A DNA stretch of 45,125 bases from Bacteroidota bacterium (GTDB lineage: Bacteria; Bacteroidota; Bacteroidia; AKYH767-A; 2013-40CM-41-45), in the NCBI GenBank assembly GCA_016721305.1, contig JADKIH010000019.1:1-45125 (forward strand), in the 5' to 3' direction. Position numbers and translations under genes: made by a program. Positions 24,949 to 34,772 of the stretch are shown piece after piece; the first letter of the stretch is position 1; every line of letters begins with the position of its first letter. The notes under the pieces are model-generated. The model saw only the letters and a list, made by a program, of their open reading frames with translations, did no database searches and had not been told where the DNA came from.

Positions 24949-26324
24949 GTGGCTAAAACTAAGACAACATTTTTTTGCCAGAACTGCGGAGCTCAGTCAC
25001 CGCGCTGGATTGGTAAGTGTAATTCGTGCGGCGAATGGAATACGTATGTCGAAGAAGTAATTCAACGTACGGAAGAAACGCAGGCATGGAAAAAACCGAC
25101 AGATAAAAGCCGCCGTATCGCCAAGCCGCAGCGTTTGGAAGAGGTGGCCATCAAAGACGAGCATCGTATCAAGTTACCGGATCAGGAAATCAATCGTGTG
25201 CTCGGTGGCGGATTAGTTCCGGGCTCTCTAGTGCTCATGGGCGGCGAACCCGGTATCGGGAAATCTACTCTCCTATTGCAATTGGCACTTAGTTTGAAAA
25301 AACTCAACGTGCTTTATGTGAGTGGCGAGGAAAGCGAACAGCAAATTAAGATGCGCGCCGATCGGCTGAAGATGTCGAACGAACGTTTTTTCATTTTAAC
25401 AGAAACATCACTCGACAATATCTTTGCACAAATCCGCGAAGTAGAACCGCAGATACTCGTTATCGATTCGATACAAACTATTTTCAGCAGTCAGATTGAA
25501 TCATCGCCGGGCAGCGTTTCACAAATTCGTGAATGCGCCGGAGAGCTTTACGCTTTGCAAAAGAAAGCTCGGTGCCGGTATTTCTCATTGGTCATATCAC
25601 GAAAGACGGAACAATTGCCGGACCGAAAATTCTCGAACACATGGTCGACACCGTACTTCAATTCGAAGGCGATCGTCATCATGTTTACCGAATTCTTCGT
25701 GCGGTAAAAAATCGTTTCGGTTCAACGGCAGAGCTGGGCATTTACGAAATGCAAGGTTCAGGTTTGCGTGAAGTGAGTAATCCGTCGGAAGTACTCGTAG
25801 CGCAACGCGAAGAAAGCCTGAGCGGCACAGCCATTGCTGCAACGATGGAAGGTATTCGTCCTCTACTCATCGAAACACAGGCACTCGTATCGTCGGCCGT
25901 TTACGGAACACCGCAGCGTTCATCAACAGGCTTTGACTTACGACGACTCAGCATGCTCCTTGCCGTTCTCGAGAAACGTTGCGGGTTTAAACTCGGAGCA
26001 AAAGACGTTTTCTTAAATATTGCCGGCGGAATAAAAGTAGAAGATCCGGCCATCGATCTTGCCGTTATCTGCGCTATTCTTTCATCGAATGAAGACATGC
26101 CGATTCCGGAAGGAATTACTTTCTCAGGCGAAGTGGGATTGAGCGGAGAAATCAGGCCTGTAACACGAATCGAACAACGCATCAGCGAAGCCGAAAAAAT
26201 GGGCTTCAAAGAAATCGTCATCAGCAAATACAATACGAAAGGACTCGACAAGAGTAAATTTCACTCGATCAAAATCATTGCCGTATCGAAAGTGGAAGAA
26301 GTCTTTTCACATCTCTTTGGCTGA
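24949..26324 (+). CDS. radA: DNA repair protein RadA/Sms, one frameshift
   Basis: RecA-family branch-migration helicase used in recombinational repair. C4 zinc finger CQNCGAQSPRWIGKCNSCG, Walker A GGEPGIGKSTLLLQ, Walker B QILVIDSIQTIF, the KNRFG signature (AVKNRFGSTAELG), and a C-terminal Lon-like domain (NIAGGIKVEDPAIDLAVI, GLSGEIRPVTRIEQRI). The frame changes at ~25553 (CTTTACGC, expected CTTTTACGC, giving ELLRFAKESSVPVFLIGHI). Repaired length is ~458, normal. GTG at 24949 gives VAKTKTTFFCQNCG, matching the family N-terminus; ATG 24910 would add 13 unrelated residues. A TACTTTTG -7-like box at 24936-24943 would then make the message nearly leaderless. Confidence 0.94.
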
Positions 26325-26327
26325 GAA

Positions 26328-29300
26328 TTACCGTACGATTATTTTCTTCACCAAAACTTTTTCCGAATTACTAAGTGTGATAAAGTAAAATCCGCTTGCG
26401 TATTTTTCTGTCGAAATTTCAATCGTCGACATAGGATTCTCATTCCTGCTTTCGAGAAGTTTTCCATCAGCAGAAAGAACTGTTACCTGCCAATCCTTTC
26501 CTGACTCCGGCAAGACAATATAAGCTGTGGCTTCGACCGGATTCGGATACACCTTAAATGCATTATCTGCTGAAAGCTGATTCAACATTGATATCAGCGA
26601 CACGTCGATACTATCACTTGCCATACAACCATTCGCATCCGTAACCGTCACTCCATATGTTCCGGCCATAAATACACCGATTGAAGAAGTGATCTCGCCC
26701 GTATTCCAGAGATAATCAGCAAAGCCATTACCTGCATTTAAAGTGAGTGTGTCGCCATGATTGTACGATGTGTCATTTCCTAACCATACTGTAGGCAAAG
26801 CAAAAACTGTTGCCGTAGCTGATACCGGAGCACTCGGGCAAATATCGCCCGCTGTTACATAATATGTTGCGGAGTTTGTGAGCAAAGGTGTTTGATAAGA
26901 AGCACCGCTTTGGATCAAATTTCCGCCCGGACTATCGTACCAATAAATATTTTCAGTCGAAGAAGCTGTAAGCAACATTGCCCCACTACCACAAACCGAT
27001 GCATTCACAATGGATGGTGCAGCAGAAACCGGATTAACGATAGGCTGCAATGCTACATACGAACTTTGACAAGTTGTACCGGCAATTGCGTAGAATGCCG
27101 TTGTTTGATTTACCGACGGAGTCGTAAACGAGTTTCCTGTTCCCAACAAATTTCCTCCCGGCGCATCATACCAACTAACAGGATCTGTAGATGAAACCGT
27201 AATTGTAACGCTACCGTTTCCACAACGCATCACATCGCTTCCTACAGGGTCTGCAGAAATAGATTGAATAGTTGCCTGAGCCGGTACAAATGAGCTCGGA
27301 CAAATACCTCCTGTTTGAGCATAGTAAGAAGTAGTCTGCGATATTATTGGAGTGGTAAAATTATTTCCTGTAAAGAGAAGATTACCATTCGGTGCATCAT
27401 ACCAGCTAATTATTCCGCTTGAACTTGCCGAAAGTGTTACTGAGCCCGTGCCACAATTCATTCCGCCATTAGTTGTTGGATTTGGACTGATGGCATTGAT
27501 AGTTGCAAGTACAGGAACACGGCTGCTCGGACACGTTGTTCCGGCCTGAGCATAATACGTTGTTGTTTGGGTAATACTTGGTGTTGTATAGGAATACGCA
27601 GTTGCTAATACCAATCCGCCACTTGCTGCAGAATACCATTTTACAATTGCAGTATCAGTTGCAGAAAGAGTTAAGCTTCCGGCTCCGCAACGATCGGCTC
27701 CCGTTACAATCGGATCTGCCGTAATTGCCAGGATGTTTGCATGAACTGCTACACGCGGACTTGGACAAACTACACCCGATTCTACATAGTAATCAGTACT
27801 TGCAGAAAGAACAGGAGTAGTAAATGAAGTGCTGCTACCAATAGGTGTGCCACCCGTTGCCGCATCAAACCAGTTGAGAGCAGATGAAGAGCTTGCATGA
27901 AGTACAATGCTTCCGGAACCGCAATTAGAACCATCGGTCACTACAGGAAGAACACCTACGTTTTCAATCGTTGCTACAATTGGAACACGATTACTAAGGC
28001 AAAGCAAACCCGCTTCCAGATAATATGTTGTTGTCGTCGATAAAACAGGAGTTATATAAGATGTACCGGTTGTAAGGAGATTTCCGCCTACGGCAGCATC
28101 GTACCAACGAATAGAAGCAGTATCAGTTGCAGTGAGTGTAACACTACCCGCTCCGCATCGTGCGGCGCCTGAAGCAACAGGATCAGAAGTGATCGAATTA
28201 ATCGTAGCTGTTGCCGATACTCGGGCACTCGGACAAACTATTCCGGCCTCTACATAATATATTGTTGACTGAGTCAATACAGGTGTGGTGAAAACATCGC
28301 TTGATGCAAGCAAGTTTCCTCCGACCTGCGCGTCAAACCATTTGATCAACGCTGTATCGTTTGCCGATAAAGTGACCGTACCGCTACCACAACGTTCAGC
28401 AGACTGAACATCCGGAGCAGCAGCGACGGCATTAATTTGAGCGGTTACTCTTTGTCTGTTTGAAGGACAATTTCCACTCGCCTGAACAAAGTACGACGTA
28501 GTCGAATTTAATACCGGCGTGGTAAATGAATTTCCTGAAACAAGAACACTCGTTGTTGTTGAATCGGTAAACCAATTCAGCGCCGATGTGCCGGCAGCCG
28601 ATAATGTCAGAGTACCGGAACCACATCGTGAAGCAGGCGACACTGAAGTAACTTGTTCCATTGCTCTTACTGTCGCTACAACTGAATCAGATGTATTTGA
28701 ACAACCATTTGCTGTTACAAAGACCGTATACGTTCCCGCTTCAGTTGCATTGAGAGTTGAAGAAGTAGCACCTGCGATATTTGTATGATCTTTTTGCCAT
28801 TGGTAAGAATAGTTTACGCCACCATTAGCAGTAAGCGTAATGCTTGAGCCTGTACAGATCGTCTGGGCTGCAGCACCGCTGATTGAAATAGCAGGAGCAG
28901 AATAAGTTCTCCCCGGAGATCCGCCTATACAACCTGCGAACCAATTGGAACCATCATCACCCGTAAGCGTTTCATCAAGTCGTTCGAGAGTATATCCTAA
29001 ACCATCAGCTTGTAAAGGCCATGGGCTGTAATCTGCATAAGTAACAGAAGTGAACAGATTATTCTGCTTATCGAATAGACGCAATTGTTCGCCATTGTTT
29101 GAAAAATCAAATCCGTAATCGCCGATTGCATTTGCAACGGAAGGATTTATAGCTCTAAACTTTGTCATATCCGATGCCATGACCAAATAACTATTCGGAG
29201 CCATGACGGTATTTACAGGAATAGAATACGTATGGTTATCGGCTTCATCACGGAATTTCCAGTTAGAAATATCAACGGAGAATGAAGAGCGATTATGCAA

Positions 29301-32162
29301 TTCAACCCAGTCGCCGGCGTCATGAATAGAGTCGCTGTGGAAATTAATTTCACTTATAGCAATATCAGGCGTTGCAGCCGAACCTGTAAAGTAGCAGGTA
29401 ATTACGTCGCTTGAAGTAAAATTATACGTCGTACTCTTATTTAAATCATTCGAAGATATAACAGTATTCGATCTCCAGTGATCAAAAGAATAGCCCGGAT
29501 TCGGGATAGCAGTAATAGTAACCGGATTTCCGTTAAAGTAAACACCTGACCACGGATACGTAGCCGGATTAATTGTACTAATCTGAATTGTTCCTGCTCC
29601 TGCCGGAGATACTTGCAAAGTGAGCGTTACTTGTCCGGCCATTCCGAATTCGCTCTGCACAATATTTCGTGCATTAGCAGGTCGGCCGTTTGCAAAAGTG
29701 AGCATACTTGCAATATTGTTTATCCACGAAGTACTATCCGAAGCCGCCCATTTTTCAAACTGAAGATGCATATCATACTTCAATGAATCACGGAACATGT
29801 ATGCCATGCTTTGAATATTGCTCGGCAGAAAAACAGTATTGATCAAATCGGCATAGCGATTAATGAAATAACGTTTGTAAGTCGGATTCTGCGTGAAAGC
29901 ATCGAATAAATCGGAATTGTAATTGTGCGGTGAAGGATTTCGCGCCGTTGCCAGCATATTTAAACTTGTCGAACCGCTGTATCCCAAACCGAATTCAAGA
30001 TCATAAATAATGTAACGGAATTTTCCGCCATCTTTTCTCGGGCGCCACAACTTCAAATTATTGTTTCCGCCACCCATCCAGTCGTCGTTCGGATAATATG
30101 TTTCGGCAATAAAGTAATCAGCCATATTTTCCAAATCCATCATCGATGAAATTGTACGGTAATATCCTGTATCCGTCGGAGAAGTATTGACAGCATAATT
30201 ATACATAGCATAAAATGCCGAATCGCTGCCTTTCTTCACTTCCATTCCCGGGAAGAAATAACTTTCTTTCAGGAAATCGATCTGACTTGACTTGTAGCCA
30301 TAATTAGTTTCCACCCAGTGGTGATCATCGTTTTCACGAGTATAATACACTCCCCAGTTTTGTCCGTTCAGTAAAACCAAACAAGGCTCGTACGCTACAT
30401 AATCATTATGCGTAGTGCGTAGCAGACGACACATTAAAGCATCGCGCATTTTGCAGAGATCACGGTCATTACCGGCATCGTGCAAAATGAAATCGTTCCA
30501 TTTATCATTCCATGGCTTATCCGGTTCGAGGCTATAGTTTAAATCGGCCTGTCCGTATTTGTCGCCCATATTAATTTCCAGACTCTTTTGCGGAGCTGTA
30601 CGCGACCATCCTCCTGTCACCGAAATTCCGGCGTTGAATTGAAAGGCCATCGACTTATCACGTTCAAAGAACTCCAGAGAAATCGGCTTCTCCATATCGA
30701 GCCAATAATTTGCTCCGAAGTGAGGCATTGCTGCTGTATAACCGGGGCCATTTGCAAAAATGCCGGTAAGATTATCATTTAAGTTTTTCGGATCGGTCGT
30801 AATAGAGAATACCGGAAGATGACAATTCAGATTAATTATATATGTATGCGTTATTTGCGGGCTTGCCGTAGCATTAGGAGCAAATACTCTGGCGCGAATT
30901 ACCTTCGTCGATGTTAGTGTAATGGGCCCGACAACTGCCATTGATGATTCCGTAACATCGCTACCATCGGAAGTGAATCGAACTACTCCACCCGGATAGG
31001 TTGTCGTAATATTGAGTGATTGCGTAGAAGTAAAGAATCCACTCTGTAAAGAAAATATCGGCATCGTCGTGTAGGCTAAACCGCAAGCGATGGAATTGTT
31101 ACTCGCAGCCGGTGTCGGAGTTGCTGCTAAGCACCAACTTGCACTACCGTCAGGAATTCGGGCCAGTGAGTTATTACCCTCTATATTTCCTGTTGCTTTT
31201 TGATCGATCATAGCTCCGCTTGCATCGGTGAGAATAACGCTCTCGCCCATTTTGCTTAGCTTAAATTTAGCATGCATATAAGAAGTAGCCGCTTTATGAA
31301 ACCAAGAAGGAGTCGCACTATAAAAAGAAGACCCGTCCTGAACTTTGAATGATAAAAACGGACGAGATGTTAAATCTGCATTCGTTGTGCTTTCATTATG
31401 GGTTTCAATCGCCAGAACATTTGTTCCAACCTGCAAAAGTGAACGAAGAGAACTTACGTCGAAATGTACGCTATCCGGATATTTATTTTGATACAACAAA
31501 GCTTCATACGATGCCGGAGCGATGGCATTCCATGCAGGAACAACACCAGGTATGCCGACATTTCGACGCGCTACTTCTACTCCATTCAAGTAAGCTACAT
31601 ATCCGTCGTCGTAATCCATATTCAGAATCGCTTCCGAAATCTTGGAAGTATCGGTAACCGTAAATGTTTTTCTCATGTAAATAGAAACGCATGTAGCCAC
31701 GGTAGTACCATCATCGCTGTCGCCGAAACCAATTCCACCTACTCCGGAAGTCCATGAAGCATCGTTAAAAGCAAGATCTCTCCAGTTAGCACCGGAATAA
31801 GCTGTCGTATTTGCTCGGTATTTCCACGTATCACTTGCGCTGACAGCAGTTTCCCAATGTGAAAGTGTTGTAATATTTGTATCGGAAGCGAAAACGATCA
31901 CGTAAGCTCCGGGTGCCAGAGTATAATCAGGAAAAGTAAATTTCACTTTGCTGATAGTATCCGACAATCCGTAATTCTGCAGATTGACAGACGAACTTCC
32001 TGCATTATAAATTTCAATCCAGTCGTCGAACTGATTGTAGTCGTCGTAAATCGTCGACAAATTTGAAGTCTGAATTTCATTGATAACAATTTGCGAAAAA
32101 CCTGCTTGAGCAAGAAAAAGCAAAGCAATGAGCAGACATGTACGAAAATAACGTTGTATCAT
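26328..32162 (-). CDS. Giant T9SS-secreted CotH-kinase / lamin-tail / Ig-repeat protein
   Basis: 1,944 residues from the ATG at 32162 (MIQRYFRTCLLIALLFLAQ, signal peptide); an in-frame extension to 32273 precedes the signal and is unlikely. Rough order: lamin-tail domain (IVINEIQTSN, DDWIEIYN); galactose-binding-like region; chitobiase-type domain (VRFTSDGSDVTES); CotH kinase domain (NWGVYYTREND, YIIYDLEFGLGYSG, FINRYADLINTVFLPSN); InlB-like repeat (PNPGYSFDHW); second lamin-tail (WVELHNRSS); one Ig-like domain; eight ~78-residue repeats (RCGSGTVTLSA to CPSARVSATATI), each with two Cys; one more Ig-like domain; and a T9SS type A sorting domain (FKVYPNPVEATAYIVLPES). CotH proteins are secreted protein kinases in spore formers. 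The Bacteroidota forms are unstudied as far as I know, so kinase activity here is inferred. Confidence 0.92.
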   Translation of the reverse strand: MIQRYFRTCLLIALLFLAQAGFSQIVINEIQTSNLSTIYDDYNQFDDWIEIYNAGSSSVNLQNYGLSDTISKVKFTFPDYTLAPGAYVIVFASDTNITTLSHWETAVSASDTWKYRANTTAYSGANWRDLAFNDASWTSGVGGIGFGDSDDGTTVATCVSIYMRKTFTVTDTSKISEAILNMDYDDGYVAYLNGVEVARRNVGIPGVVPAWNAIAPASYEALLYQNKYPDSVHFDVSSLRSLLQVGTNVLAIETHNESTTNADLTSRPFLSFKVQDGSSFYSATPSWFHKAATSYMHAKFKLSKMGESVILTDASGAMIDQKATGNIEGNNSLARIPDGSASWCLAATPTPAASNNSIACGLAYTTMPIFSLQSGFFTSTQSLNITTTYPGGVVRFTSDGSDVTESSMAVVGPITLTSTKVIRARVFAPNATASPQITHTYIINLNCHLPVFSITTDPKNLNDNLTGIFANGPGYTAAMPHFGANYWLDMEKPISLEFFERDKSMAFQFNAGISVTGGWSRTAPQKSLEINMGDKYGQADLNYSLEPDKPWNDKWNDFILHDAGNDRDLCKMRDALMCRLLRTTHNDYVAYEPCLVLLNGQNWGVYYTRENDDHHWVETNYGYKSSQIDFLKESYFFPGMEVKKGSDSAFYAMYNYAVNTSPTDTGYYRTISSMMDLENMADYFIAETYYPNDDWMGGGNNNLKLWRPRKDGGKFRYIIYDLEFGLGYSGSTSLNMLATARNPSPHNYNSDLFDAFTQNPTYKRYFINRYADLINTVFLPSNIQSMAYMFRDSLKYDMHLQFEKWAASDSTSWINNIASMLTFANGRPANARNIVQSEFGMAGQVTLTLQVSPAGAGTIQISTINPATYPWSGVYFNGNPVTITAIPNPGYSFDHWRSNTVISSNDLNKSTTYNFTSSDVITCYFTGSAATPDIAISEINFHSDSIHDAGDWVELHNRSSFSVDISNWKFRDEADNHTYSIPVNTVMAPNSYLVMASDMTKFRAINPSVANAIGDYGFDFSNNGEQLRLFDKQNNLFTSVTYADYSPWPLQADGLGYTLERLDETLTGDDGSNWFAGCIGGSPGRTYSAPAISISGAAAQTICTGSSITLTANGGVNYSYQWQKDHTNIAGATSSTLNATEAGTYTVFVTANGCSNTSDSVVATVRAMEQVTSVSPASRCGSGTLTLSAAGTSALNWFTDSTTTSVLVSGNSFTTPVLNSTTSYFVQASGNCPSNRQRVTAQINAVAAAPDVQSAERCGSGTVTLSANDTALIKWFDAQVGGNLLASSDVFTTPVLTQSTIYYVEAGIVCPSARVSATATINSITSDPVASGAARCGAGSVTLTATDTASIRWYDAAVGGNLLTTGTSYITPVLSTTTTYYLEAGLLCLSNRVPIVATIENVGVLPVVTDGSNCGSGSIVLHASSSSALNWFDAATGGTPIGSSTSFTTPVLSASTDYYVESGVVCPSPRVAVHANILAITADPIVTGADRCGAGSLTLSATDTAIVKWYSAASGGLVLATAYSYTTPSITQTTTYYAQAGTTCPSSRVPVLATINAISPNPTTNGGMNCGTGSVTLSASSSGIISWYDAPNGNLLFTGNNFTTPIISQTTSYYAQTGGICPSSFVPAQATIQSISADPVGSDVMRCGNGSVTITVSSTDPVSWYDAPGGNLLGTGNSFTTPSVNQTTAFYAIAGTTCQSSYVALQPIVNPVSAAPSIVNASVCGSGAMLLTASSTENIYWYDSPGGNLIQSGASYQTPLLTNSATYYVTAGDICPSAPVSATATVFALPTVWLGNDTSYNHGDTLTLNAGNGFADYLWNTGEITSSIGVFMAGTYGVTVTDANGCMASDSIDVSLISMLNQLSADNAFKVYPNPVEATAYIVLPESGKDWQVTVLSADGKLLESRNENPMSTIEISTEKYASGFYFITLSNSEKVLVKKIIVR
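26795..28665 (-). repeat. Eight in-frame ~234-bp coding repeats
   Basis: The C-terminal Ig-like units of the giant surface protein repeat about every 234 bp. Protein identity between units is high at anchor motifs (CGxGxxxLxA, WYDAxxGG, TTPxxxxTTxYY, CPSxxV) but lower elsewhere, so this is an old domain array and not a recent DNA duplication. Confidence 0.8.
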
Positions 32163-32412
32163 TTGTGTTTGTGGGGCTAGAACAACACTGTAAAAATGCA
32201 CCCGGAACAGGGCGAAAGCAACGCTTTGTGGCAAACGGCAGGAATTCAGTTGCGAACAGCCATATACAGCCAAAATGTGCGTTAATCGTGCATTTCAGCG
32301 CTTTTTTGTCAAATTGGGAAACTTGAAAAAACACGAAAAAATGACGAATTTCGCTGACGCTTTTCATGACAAAGCGAAACTCTTAAACCAAATTTGACAG
32401 AAAATAAACGAA
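32163..32412. other. 250-bp divergent intergenic region
   Basis: It separates two divergent genes for secreted proteins and must hold both promoters. I see only weak candidates: CAAATTTG before the + gene at ~32391, and nothing close to consensus for the - gene. There are no short-word repeats here, in line with their restriction to 3' ends. Confidence 0.5.
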
Positions 32413-33828
32413 ATGAAATTTCTCAGCACGATTTTACTTCTAATCGCCACTATTCATTGTTCCGCACAAATCACTTTCGAGAGATCGTGGGGAGGAGTTG
32501 GTTATCAGGATGGACAAACAATTTGTAAAACTTCGGACGGTGGCTTTGCTATTGCCGGTGTGAGTTCATCGGACACGAGTACCTATCTCGACATCATCAT
32601 TACAAAAACGAATGAGTACGGCGATTCGCTTTGGACAAAAACATATGGAGGTTCTTCAGCCAATGATTTTCCTTCGGCCATTGTAGAAACACATGACGGC
32701 GGTTTTTTAATTTCCGCAACAACATATTCACTCGGCTTTCAGGCACCAACTCTTTCAGACTGGTGGATTCTCAGAACGGATGCGAACGGCGATACATTAT
32801 GGACGAAAATCATTCGTCATGTCAATAACGACCGTATGCAATGCATTAGTGAGAACGACGATAATACAATTTTGTGCTGTGGTTGGTGGAGTATCGGCGG
32901 ATGGGCAAAAGGTACTCTCCTCAAATTATCAGAGACAGGTGACTCATTGTGGTCGGCGCAAATGGGATCTTCCGGAAATTCGTATGCTCAAGTATGTAAA
33001 CAAAATTACGACGGAAATTATATTGTTGCCGGAGCCATTTTAAATGGTACATATGGTGCATCTGTTTTTGAATTCGACACTGCAGGAAATTATCTGGCAT
33101 CGCATACTTACAATATGCCGTCGATTGCCGAAAATGTAAATTCAATTGATCACCTTCCTCAAGGTGGATATATCATTTCAGCAAAAGCCGGAACAACTCC
33201 CTACTATGATGTAATGGTGATAAAAACTGACAATAATTTCGACAGCCTTTCCTCTCAAATATTCAACGACTCGATTTCCATGTCCGACTTTGAAGCGAAA
33301 TTTCCATTTGCCTTAGTTCCCGACAGCGGATACATTTATGGCGGAACAGTACAAGTGGGCGCACATATGGATGCCGTTCTTTACCGCATCGATCAAAACG
33401 ATAATTATATGTGGACACGATACTTTAATCTTTCGGGAGAATGTAAGGCCGATGCCGTTCTTGCAATCGACACTACCGGTTTTATTTTTTCAGGACAAAG
33501 TTCTTTGACCACAAATATATCTGCGGAATTGTATTTAGTCCGCACCGATGAGAATGGATTAGTTCTGATCAATTCTACATCGGAATTTTTAAAGCCGACT
33601 TCATTAGTTATTTATCCGAATCCGACTCAGGGAATGATTTCATGGAAATCAGAAGGAGAAACGATTGATGAAATTCGAATTATCTCAGTCAACGGGGCAA
33701 TTGTTTATTCAAAGAATTGCAGTGAAGCCGACGGACGAATTCAATTACCGACTCTTGCTCCCGGAATTTATACAATAGAATTCCAATCGAAGCAAGGTGT
33801 TCGTCGATCGAAATTTCATTTAAATTAA
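32413..33828 (+). CDS. T9SS-secreted beta-propeller-like protein
   Basis: 471 residues. Signal peptide MKFLSTILLLIATIHCSAQ. Repeated blade-like units follow (QTICKTSDGGFAIAGVSSS, AIVETHDGGFLISATTYS, KQNYDGNYIVAGAILN, DHLPQGGYIISAKAG), each followed by DxxGDSLWTK-type segments. The C-terminus has a type A T9SS sorting domain (LVIYPNPTQGMISWKSEGE to SKQGVRRSKFHLN). Probably cell-surface or released; ligand unknown. Divergent from the giant CotH protein. Confidence 0.9.
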   Translation: MKFLSTILLLIATIHCSAQITFERSWGGVGYQDGQTICKTSDGGFAIAGVSSSDTSTYLDIIITKTNEYGDSLWTKTYGGSSANDFPSAIVETHDGGFLISATTYSLGFQAPTLSDWWILRTDANGDTLWTKIIRHVNNDRMQCISENDDNTILCCGWWSIGGWAKGTLLKLSETGDSLWSAQMGSSGNSYAQVCKQNYDGNYIVAGAILNGTYGASVFEFDTAGNYLASHTYNMPSIAENVNSIDHLPQGGYIISAKAGTTPYYDVMVIKTDNNFDSLSSQIFNDSISMSDFEAKFPFALVPDSGYIYGGTVQVGAHMDAVLYRIDQNDNYMWTRYFNLSGECKADAVLAIDTTGFIFSGQSSLTTNISAELYLVRTDENGLVLINSTSEFLKPTSLVIYPNPTQGMISWKSEGETIDEIRIISVNGAIVYSKNCSEADGRIQLPTLAPGIYTIEFQSKQGVRRSKFHLN

Positions 33829-33830
33829 AT

Positions 33831-33914
33831 CGAAAAAAACGGAAATGAAGATTACAAAAATGCGATATTTGAAATTAGATCGAAGTGTTCTCAAATTCAA
33901 TCTTCGTTTTTTCG
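33831..33914 (+). terminator. Long hairpin terminator candidate
   Basis: CGAAAAAAACG then GAAGATT (33831-33853, five-base bulge) pairs with AATCTTC then GTTTTTTCG (33899-33914) across a ~45-base loop, ending in Ts. It begins just after the stop of the propeller-like gene. Confidence 0.5.
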
Positions 33915-34022
33915 CTCTAATCAACACATTCAATATTTAATCAAAATAATGACTCTTTAAGTACGTTTAAAATAAACGCACGAAGGCAAAACACTCAACT
34001 CATTTTTCCAAACACATATCTC

Positions 34023-34718
34023 ATGAAAAAGATCGCCATCATTCTCCTGTTTTCGATAATAGGACATTTTGCTTCAGCACAAATTATTGTAGGTCCGCAA
34101 TTCGGAATGAATATCGGAACTCTAAGTCATACTGATTTAACGATAGACTCAAAATGGGGCTGGCATGGAGGATTATTTCTTGGCTTGCCACTGAGTAAAC
34201 ATGTTTACATTATGCCTGCAGTATTGTATTCGAACAAAGGATTCAAGTACGATTACTCCACAACAACTACAAACACAGCTCCTGATACTTCAGGCACAAA
34301 TGTTACCAGCGTAGTAAATCTTACAGCGAATGTAGATGCGACGCTGGGTTATCTTGACATCCCTGTACTTTTGACTGTATTCACCGGCGAAACAAGAGGA
34401 TTCATGTTTCAGGCGGGACCACAGTTTTCGTATTTGATTAAGGACAATTCAAATATAACGACCAGTAGCACTATAAGTATCAACGGAGGTACATCGCAGC
34501 CCACTACTCCAACGACAGACACGAAAGTCACTTTTCACAAAGGAGATTTGGCTCTTGCTGCAGGAATCGGATACAAGCTTCCAAGCTTCTTAATGGTGTA
34601 CGCTCGCGTAACAACCGGTATACTAAAAGTTCAACAAAACGGATTCATCAAAGACGAAAACGCAGGAAGAAATTTCCTCGTTGAGATTGGAGGAGCTTTG
34701 GTGTTTGGAGGAAGGTGA
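34023..34718 (+). CDS. Outer-membrane beta-barrel protein (PorT-like family)
   Basis: 231 residues. Signal peptide MKKIAIILLFSIIGHFASAQ, then alternating strands: GPQFGMNIGTLSHTDLT, GWHGGLFLGLPLSKHVYIM, ATLGYLDIPVLLTVFTGE, FMFQAGPQFSYLIKDN, and FLVEIGGALVFGGR at the end. This fits the OMP_b-brl_2 group of eight-stranded barrels. A Thr/Ser-rich external loop (SSTISINGGTSQPTTPTTD) is visible. No function can be assigned. The stop is followed by a GAATT-word repeat shared with the convergent tryptophanase. Confidence 0.88.
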   Translation: MKKIAIILLFSIIGHFASAQIIVGPQFGMNIGTLSHTDLTIDSKWGWHGGLFLGLPLSKHVYIMPAVLYSNKGFKYDYSTTTTNTAPDTSGTNVTSVVNLTANVDATLGYLDIPVLLTVFTGETRGFMFQAGPQFSYLIKDNSNITTSSTISINGGTSQPTTPTTDTKVTFHKGDLALAAGIGYKLPSFLMVYARVTTGILKVQQNGFIKDENAGRNFLVEIGGALVFGGR

Positions 34719-34720
34719 GG

Positions 34721-34771
34721 TTTGAATTCATAATTTTGAATTATGAATTATGAATTTAGAATTCTGAATTC
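34721..34771. repeat. GAATTC/TTATGAAT word repeat between convergent genes
   Basis: About six 8-bp words (TTGAATTC, ATAATTTTGAATTATGAATT, TTTAGAATTC, TGAATTC) fill the gap between the porin-like gene and tnaA. The word is palindromic, so both transcripts would end in a fold-back. Confidence 0.85.
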
Positions 34772-34772
34772 G

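Noticed and set aside
32163..32273. 37-residue N-terminal extension of the giant CotH protein
   Set aside because: It precedes a good signal peptide and has no secretion features; ATG 32162 is preferred.
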